Shown in pieces: positions 57,150 to 64,000 of a stretch of 64,000 bases of DNA; position 1 is the stretch's first letter; every line of letters starts with the position of its first letter. A program made the translations under genes and the position numbers. The notes beneath the pieces are model-generated. The model was given only the letters and a program-made list of their open reading frames with translations, had not been told where the DNA came from and ran no database searches. Source of the stretch: Cadophora sp. MPI-SDFR-AT-0126 (lineage: Eukaryota; Ascomycota; Leotiomycetes; Helotiales; Ploettnerulaceae); NCBI GenBank assembly GCA_020747065.1, contig JAGMVK010000015.1, forward strand, positions 558,001 to 622,000, given 5' to 3'.

Positions 57150-59987
57150 TCAGCGATAGCCCATCGCCCCGTTCCCTAAACCAGACTCCAAAATTTCGCC
57201 CAGTGACTCCCAACTCCTGGCCTCATCTCCTCCGCCAGCCCTCGCAACTCCCCTCAGTCCACTCGCCACAAAGCGAACTAATCTATCGAAATCCGCCTTC
57301 ATCTTCCTCAACTTTTCGAGATATGACAATTCGTCCTTATCCCCACCACCACCAGGAGAAGACAAAATACTCAAATCGACATCAAACTCCTCGTTCTCTT
57401 CGTCAGAACTGGAATCCAGGTCTTTCTTCGCCGACTTTGGGACTCTCATGAATATCTTGGCTTTCTTCCTCGGAGTTTGTAAGCCGAGACTTGCCATTGA
57501 TAAATCCATCATCTCTTGCTGGTGTTGCAGAGCTTCCTTGTTGGCTGCTGCATTTGCGGCTTGAGCATCTTCGAGCTTGATTCCTAGATCTAGGATCTTG
57601 AGGATCGTTTTATGAATCAGCTCCAGTTTGCTTCCGAGCAGCGTTTGCTCGATCGCTGCTTTGATATACGCCGAGTGGACCTGGATCATGGCGTCTACAT
57701 CTTCTGCTGCTTCCAGATCTGTTCGCATCTTTTGTGTAAGTGGCTCCAAGACGAGCGATGTCAGATAATAGTAGAGCATCTGGTTGAACCACAGCAGTCC
57801 TGTTCGCAAGACGTAGTAGATTGCGCGTTCGTCAGTGCTGCTGGTGGTAGTAAGTTGATCAGAGATCAGACGTTGTCGTGTGAGGATGTGGGAGCTTCGT
57901 CGAATTTGAAGTAGGTATGTGAATATCCGCCTGTATGAAGTGATGGTGCCTGGTGTGAGTACAATCTGTATTGGCCATGAGAGATGGTATTTGAATTCTA
58001 GAACGGCCAAGACCTTCACGGTCCTTCGGCAATTTGCAACATCTCGGTGTCTGCGAGGAATTGTCAAGACATTTGTTCGAAGTCGATCAGGGTTCACAGA
58101 TGGGATTGAGCCGAAGGTACTTTGGGACAGTTCAGTCAGTGTAAACTGATCATTCCAGGATGCGTTCAATGTGTCAAGTTTGTCGAACACATTGGAGATG
58201 AAGGCCGATGCTGTAATGCCATCTGCCATGAAATACAGGTAAGAGAAAGCATCTAATGACCTTTGCAGGCCACATGAATCGAACAGTGTCTTCCGGAGAA
58301 TCGAAGACGCATGATGATGCTTGCTCTGGACCCAGCTATCGAAGGCAGTGTCAAAAAGCTCAGGGAAAGGGGCGAGCCGGACCGTAGGATTGCACACCGT
58401 GTCGAAGTCCAGAATTGGCTCAGCTCCCTCTATAGACCGCAGCGACTCATACTGATTCAGATACTTGAGCACTACCACGCTCTTACCAGTATTGAAGATT
58501 TTGTTTGCGGCAGCCTGAAGAAATTTAGGTGCGTGCAAAATGCCGTCTTGGGTTCTGCGGATCTTGAATCGAGACTGCCATAGTGAAGACAATTCCACTT
58601 CCCCACTTGCTTCCGAAACGAAGAAGACTTTGTCATCCTTCGCCAGCTCTCCTTCCTCCATCCATGTTCTGATCGGCCGAAGATACATGCGAAAGCAGTC
58701 GAAAAATATGTGTCCCATGAATCCATAGGTTCCTTCGTCTCCCTTCATTTGTGAAGTACAGGTTTCATCGTAAATCATCTCCAAATATCGAAACGCATGG
58801 GCATACCGCTCAGTTTCCAGCTTCTTGATGACGTGCGAAAGTCGGACCAAGGGATATATGTGAGAGGCTATTTCGTCTTGAATACTTAGAAGGCTAGCAA
58901 CAATATCTTCCGTAGGCGAGATGAACCGCTGTTGGATTTGCGATAGTCGCCTATCGAACTCTTGAACACGATCCGATAGGGTGCTTTGCAAGATTTGAAG
59001 TAATGGAATGCTTTGGGACTGTTTGATCCATGATCGGAGACGAGCGAGGCAAGATCCATCGACGGCAAACGAATGTAAAAGCTTAAGGAACGCCTCCGGA
59101 GATGCATGCTTCAACGCATAGCTCTTTGACGGTCGGATCATTCGTTCTTGTTGAGAATCGACCTCGAATAGTGAAGTTGGGAGCCCACCAAACATAAAGA
59201 GGACTTCTCGTATAGCTTGGAGCTCAGTGATACTTTTCTTTACTGTCTCCAGTTTCACCCCAGACACGTTGGGAGTCTTTTGCCAAAATTGTTGTTTCCG
59301 TAGCTCTTCCAAGGCCAGCTTATCGATTGTGTCAACCGTGTGCTCCTCTGGGCCCCTATTGAACTCGTCCTCCACACTTGACCGCGCAGTTGTGGCCGTA
59401 TGTGCTGAAACGTCCGATAGGGAATCTTCATACCAATCCTCACCCTCGGAGTCTTCAGCTGCAAAATTGACATTCCGCCATACGCTCTTCTCTCGTAGTA
59501 GAGGATCTTCTGCGACGAGGTCCTTCCATTTCAATGTCGGGCCTGGGTCGGGTTCGGGCACTTTTAGGAAATCCAATCTCTCTAGCTTCGACTTCGATAC
59601 GGGCTGGTCGGACAGCTCAAGAAGCAGATGTAGAATCTCCGGGGTCCATTTCACTTGCAAAGCCGTCAACTTGTCGATTCGCTCCCGTAGTGCATCTGCC
59701 AGTGGGTCTTCATTGTGAACCCGTAACTTCTCCTCAAGACCGTCCAGTTGGCTTGTGACATCGAACTGGTTTGTCCGAGGATAATTGGTGAGCCGCAAAG
59801 CTCGCAGAGCGCTTTCTCGATGTATGCTGAATTTTGCCTGGTTTGACTATGGCATTTGTTAGCAAAAGGTTGGAAACATGGAGGGGTTCTGTCCGTTCCG
59901 AGGGACGTTGTTTACTTTCGCCGATGTAGAAGTGAGCAATTCTACCAGCTCGTCAGTCAGACCACCCAACTTTGCAACATGCGCCAT
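57150..59987 (-). CDS. Gamma-tubulin complex component, GCP5-like (Spc97/Spc98 family)
   Basis: Two exons (59987-59916 and 59846-57150) encode 922 residues. The first exon, MAHVAKLGGLTDELVELL, is short; the ATG is at 59987 and the 69-base intron brings in frame SNQAKFSIHRESALRALRLTNYP, which begins the main frame. Family features: RTNQFDV near the start, FMFGGLPTSLFEV, YEMIYDETCTSQM-like EMIYDETCTSQMKGDEGTY, GHIFFDCFRMYLRPIRTWMEEGEL and NTGKSVVVLKYLN of the GRIP1/GRIP2 regions. These fit GCP5 among the GCP2-6 paralogues. Such proteins form lateral parts of the gamma-tubulin ring complex at the spindle pole body and help nucleate microtubules; GCP4-6 homologues are present in many filamentous fungi. 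A charged acidic linker sits near residue 145. The C-terminus is poorly conserved. Confidence 0.88.
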
Positions 59988-60224
59988 TGCAGAAAACCAT
60001 CGACAAAATTGTTCCTGCAAATACCCTCGTTTTGCTGTATTGACAATGTACGCGACTTGGGAAACGCGTCGTTGATCAAGAAAGATACTATTGCCTGAGG
60101 CATTAACACATGTTGATGAGATTGCGGGAAGTCCCGTTAAGGGGATCGAGGTCTTGATACGCGGCGCAGGTCGAGGCGGTTTTTTTGTTGGAGAGATACA
60201 ACATTCCTCTCCTTCCCAACCATC
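59988..60224. promoter_or_regulatory. Short divergent promoter between GCP5-like and GT15 genes
   Basis: Only 237 bases separate the two start codons, so it must hold both promoters and leaders. No specific site recognised. Confidence 0.6.
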
Positions 60225-61565
60225 ATGGCGATAGCTAAACCGATACGTGTGCTGGGCCTGGCAGCAATAGGACTATGGATTTTCTTTCTATACCAGATAT
60301 TTGGGCCGACCAAGTATCCCAAAGGACCTGGAGATACCCTCAAGAACATGGACAGAGATCCCAACCTGGATCGTATGCGCCCAATTGCCCCTGAAACGAA
60401 CGCACTTTAACTAACACAAAACATAGTGACTAACGAGCCTGAGGGACTGTTGTGGAGGGCAGACAAAGGCTATGGGTTGGGAGCTGAAGGGACGAATCGT
60501 ATAAATGCTACCCTACTGTCGTTGGTTCGAAACGAGGAGGTTGATGGCATGGTACAAGCCATGCGAGATCTCGAAAGGACGTGGAATTCGAAGTTCAACT
60601 ACCCATGGACCTTCTTCAATGATGTGCCATTCTCGGACGAGTTCAAGAGGCGCACAAAAGCAGAGACAAAAGCAGAGTGTATATATGGTATGCTGTGTTG
60701 AAGCTCTGGCTGGAGACATTGCTGACAATTGTTCCAGAAACCATCCCAAAAGAACATTGGGACGTCCCGTCATGGATCGACGAGGAGCTATTCCAGGAAT
60801 CGGCCAAGATCCTCAAGGAGAATGATATCCAGTATGGAGCCATGAAATCCTACCATCAGATGTGCCGTTGGAACAGTGGTCTCTTCTACAAACATCCTGC
60901 GCTTGCGAACACACAGTACTATTGGCGAGTAGAGCCAAAGGTTCATTTCTTCTGCGATGTGGACTATGATGTTTTCCGATATATGCAAGACCACAACAAA
61001 ACTTACGGCTTCACGATCAACCTGTACGATGCGCCGCAATCGATCCCTACGCTGTGGCCAGAAACCACGAAATTCGTTGCTGCACATCCAGAATATCTTC
61101 ATGACAACAATGCGATGCAATGGTTATCGGATGCGACGAGGAGGCCCGAGCACAATATGAAAGCGAACGGATATTCCACATGCCATTTCTGGTCCAACTT
61201 CGAGATTGCAGATATGAGTTTCTGGAGGAGTCAGGCATATGAGGATTACTTCAACCATCTGGATCGTGCTGGTGGATTTTTCTATGAGAGATGGGGAGAC
61301 GCGCCTGTGCACAGTATTGCTCTAGGACTGTTCGAGGACTCGAGCAAGATCCATTGGTAAGCGTGCTTCATTCAGCTGCTTGCAAATTGCATATTAACAG
61401 GTAAACAGGTTCCGTGACATTGGCTACCAACATATCCCCTACTTCAACTGCCCCAACTCACCGAAGTGCAAAGGCTGTATGACTGGCCGCTTCACGGACG
61501 GCGAGTCCTGGCTGATGAAGGAAGATTGTAGGCCGAACTGGTTCAAATATGTCGGAATGGGCTAG
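60225..61565 (+). CDS. Glycosyltransferase family 15 alpha-1,2-mannosyltransferase (Kre2/Mnt1-like)
   Basis: Type II Golgi enzyme that adds alpha-1,2-mannose from GDP-mannose to O- and N-linked glycans. Four exons (60225-60372, 60427-60687, 60738-61356, 61409-61565) encode 394 residues. The short cytoplasmic tail (MAIAKPIR) is followed by one transmembrane helix (about residues 8-26, LGLAAIGLWIFFLYQIF) and a stem. Then come the GT15 hallmarks: NATLLSLVRNEEVDGMV, WNSKFNYPWTFFND, YHQMCRWNSGLFYKH, YYWRVEPKVHFFCDVDYDVF and CHFWSNFEIADMSFWRS, containing the nucleophilic Glu of the family (E292), then GDAPVHSIA and YQHIPYFNCP. Length is close to the family norm. Fungi carry several paralogues, and I cannot tell which this is. 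Confidence 0.95.
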
Positions 61566-62567
61566 ACTGTACTTGTATTGCAAAGACCGATAGGCTGTGT
61601 AGTATTTATGATAGTATGAGTGATTTGAGAACTGAGTGAGCATTGGCAAGGCGTTCTGAGGGAACTGGGAAATCGTTGTACAGTAATGTTCTTGTCTGGA
61701 TTAGAGGTTAATCTTTCGGTTGTCGAAATTGAGACTTTGATGATCATGGCCGCCCTTCCCATCCTCCCTTACGTACGTAAGACTTAGTGAGTGACTCTTG
61801 AAGAGTACCAGCAAGGCAAGAAGACCTGTCTGATAGTACCCAGGCAATATCCACTACTTCATAACTCCGAACGGGTGTTTTCCAGCTTTTTGGATTGGGG
61901 ATAGCCAAAAGTTGATTTACCAGACATTGACTCCGATTTAGACTCTAATACAGTCACGAAACTATTCAAGATGTAAGACTGACAATGATCTCGATAGACT
62001 GAGATATCTGCATCGTGATAGCCATCAGCTGGAGTACCTGACGGCAGTTGCGATTAAGGTTTATTCCCACATGGAGTACCCCACATATATTCCTGCGATA
62101 ACACGGGTATGTCGAAGTCCGGCTCAGCTTTGGTCCCTCAGCCTTACTTATCATACATCTCACAAAGACAAGCAATGCTTATGATATGTCGAGAGGTCTT
62201 ATTTCAAATTCTGAGATTCATGCAAGGCCGCTGTCTGCCTTGTAAGAAAGAGATGATTGGCTGCAAGTCTGAAAGTAACTTGGGATCCGTTGTTTATTTG
62301 GCTCATGGGTAAGTTGCTAGAGCGAGGCGGGTCTGTGGAGGACCCTGGATCGATCGCGGGAGGGGGTTGGTGGGGTTGAGGGGTTGATTACTATTATCAG
62401 GATGTGGGGTATCCTCTGATTTAAGTTCTGGAATCCCCGTTTTGTACTTCCTCCTTTATGTTATGTTACCAATACATCTTTCTCTTACTAAAAGATTTCA
62501 TTCACTTTAAAGAACTTGGAAAGAACCACCGTCTTCTTGAAAGAGCTTGAACATTCACGAGTACAAG
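61566..62567. other. Intergenic region
   Basis: Tandem spacer of 1 kb, no supported gene. A frame at 61458-61762 on the minus strand is a shadow of the upstream gene end. Confidence 0.45.
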
Positions 62568-63981
62568 ATGGCAAGCCGCAATTTTGAGCAGAGGATGGAG
62601 GAGGCTGTTCAGAACAGAGAGATTCCTGGGGCAATTTTGGTTGCAGGAGACAAAGAAGGTGAGATCTTGTTCATTGTGTGAGTCGTGAGAAACATCTAAC
62701 AGATTCCAGGCAAATTCCGGTACGAGAAAGCCTTTGGGTATCGCTCCCTTAAGGACCCTTCTAGTCTCGATTCCATGAAGCTCGATGCTGTCATGTGGCT
62801 CGCTTCATGTACCAAATTGCCCACCACAATTGCTGCCATGCAATGCGTTGAACGTGGACTTTTGAAGCTTGATGAGGATGTCACGGATATCTTGCCAGAG
62901 TTGAAGGGTTTGAAGATCTTGACTGGGTTTGAGAAGGATGGTAATGGGAATGACAAGCCGGTCCTCGTGGAGAACACCAAGGCAATCACCCTCAGGTGCG
63001 ACCTAAGCGTCAAACGAAAATTACGAAGGCGTTGACTGTTTGATTAGACATCTTCTAACCCATTCCTCAGGACTTACGTACGACTTCTTCAGTGAGAAAT
63101 CCAAGCACCGTCAGCAGAACTGCACCTGAGCTAACGATTACTTCCTTGTAGATCCGGTCATGACTCGCTACCGAAAATCGCAGAACAACACACCAGACCT
63201 GAACATCAAACAAGACCTGAAGGAAGCCTTCCTCTTCCCCCTCCTCTTCGCTCCAGGCGATGCCTGGGAGTACGGTGTAGGGATTGAATGGGCCGGCTTC
63301 ATGGTCGAGCGTGTCACCAACACTTCTCTCGAAGCTTACCACCAGCAGAACATCTGGGGTCCATTAGGCGTTAAAAGCTTCACCTTCTTTCCGAGGACAA
63401 GACCTGATCTCATTGCCAGGTTGGTGGATATGAGTGATCGCGAGGGAGGCGTGAATATGTTTGGCGCGGCGGCAGACCTAAATGGCAAGGTAGTGCATAG
63501 AGATGGGGAGGAACTTTGGAATAGTCACTTGGAACAATGTGCTGGTGGCGCGGGCGGATTTGGTGCGCCGATTGACTACCAGAAGCTGTTGCACAGCATC
63601 TTGGCTGATGACGGGAAGTTATTGAAATCCGAGACAGTGAAGGAGATGTTTAGACCGCAGCTGAGCGATGCTTCAAGAACGGCTTTGATGGAGACATTGA
63701 AAATACCAGACTTGAATAATCTGCTTGGAGGCTTTCCTCTTGGGACGAAAGTCGATTGGGGTTTGGGTGGGATGATGGCCATGGAGGATGCTGGAGGCAG
63801 GAGGAAAGGTACCATGATTTGGATTGGTTACCCGAATCTGATGTGGTTTATTGATCCAATTGGTGGCATGTCGGGGATTTATGGGAGCCAGATCTATCCG
63901 CCTGGAGATCAGAAAACGATTGACTTGTACACGGCGTGGATGGAGGAGCTCTACAAGAAGGATCAGCAACCCAACTTGTAG
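62568..63981 (+). CDS. Beta-lactamase-fold serine hydrolase (EstB/LovD-like)
   Basis: Four exons (62568-62658, 62710-62995, 63048-63091, 63152-63981) encode 416 residues, matching the size of class C beta-lactamase-like esterases and transesterases. The nucleophile motif is SCTK (S63, K66, Ser-x-x-Lys), in WLASCTKLP. A candidate Tyr base is Y181 in AWEYGVG, and SGLTYDFF, NIWGPLGVKSF, GGAGGFGAP and the C-terminal WFIDPIGGMSGIYGSQ fit the fold. Fungal members include LovD-type acyltransferases of polyketide clusters and many esterases of unknown role. No polyketide genes are next to it in the window. No signal peptide is seen, so it is probably intracellular. The C-terminus, GIYGSQIYPPG, is close to the right edge but the stop is inside the window. 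Confidence 0.9.
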
Positions 63982-64000
63982 ACGAGGAAACTGGGTCTTC

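Overview
The window is nuclear DNA of a filamentous ascomycete (Pezizomycotina; a leotiomycete-like fungus is my best guess). The evidence is gene structure and gene content: many short introns with GTAAGT donors, a Zn2Cys6 plus fungal-specific transcription factor, a multi-PAS hybrid histidine kinase, a Kre2/Mnt1-type mannosyltransferase, a DUF3716-like protein and a GCP5 orthologue. I see no bacterial, viral, tRNA, rRNA or CRISPR signal and no intact transposon.

Layout. 1-217: start of a type II membrane, probably GT90-like, gene leaving the left edge. 2299-6110 (-): 14-exon hybrid histidine kinase. 8019-9189 (+): NmrA-like protein. 9584-11506 (+): METTL25-like methyltransferase. 12300-12920: F-box-like pseudogene. 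13497-14354 (+): GNAT acetyltransferase. 16336-18391 (+): peroxisomal 4-coumarate-CoA-ligase-like enzyme. 18392-35302: one transcription factor (27588-30579) in about 17 kb with no other recognisable gene. 35303-36514 (-): secreted protein of unknown function. 37981-39141 (-): DUF3716-like Cys protein. 39540-40349 (+): glycoside-hydrolase-core protein. 41081-42015 (+): PQ-loop membrane protein. 44301-49823 (+): the cassette-array gene. 51508-53496 (-): Met12-type methylenetetrahydrofolate reductase. 54225-56241 (-): Aro8-like aminotransferase. 57150-59987 (-) and 60225-61565 (+): GCP5 and a GT15 mannosyltransferase, divergently paired. 62568-63981 (+): beta-lactamase-fold hydrolase/transesterase.

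The outstanding locus is 44301-49823. A short constant first exon is followed by 19 homologous cassette exons and a constant acidic last exon. Each cassette encodes the second half of a small Myb/helix-turn-helix-like module plus a Gly/Lys linker. Every junction between first exon and last cassette is phase 1, so cassettes can be skipped in any combination without a frameshift (one cassette has lost its donor). Most internal donors are the weak GTCAGA type, two are GC donors, whereas almost every other gene here uses GTAAGT-like donors. The introns are longer than typical here and share an ATTGAY motif just before the acceptor. The locus could be a Dscam-like alternative-exon array or a gene for a roughly 1160-residue 19-module chromatin/DNA-binding protein; transcript data would decide.

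The remaining genes are mostly housekeeping or general metabolism and do not form an evident pathway cluster.
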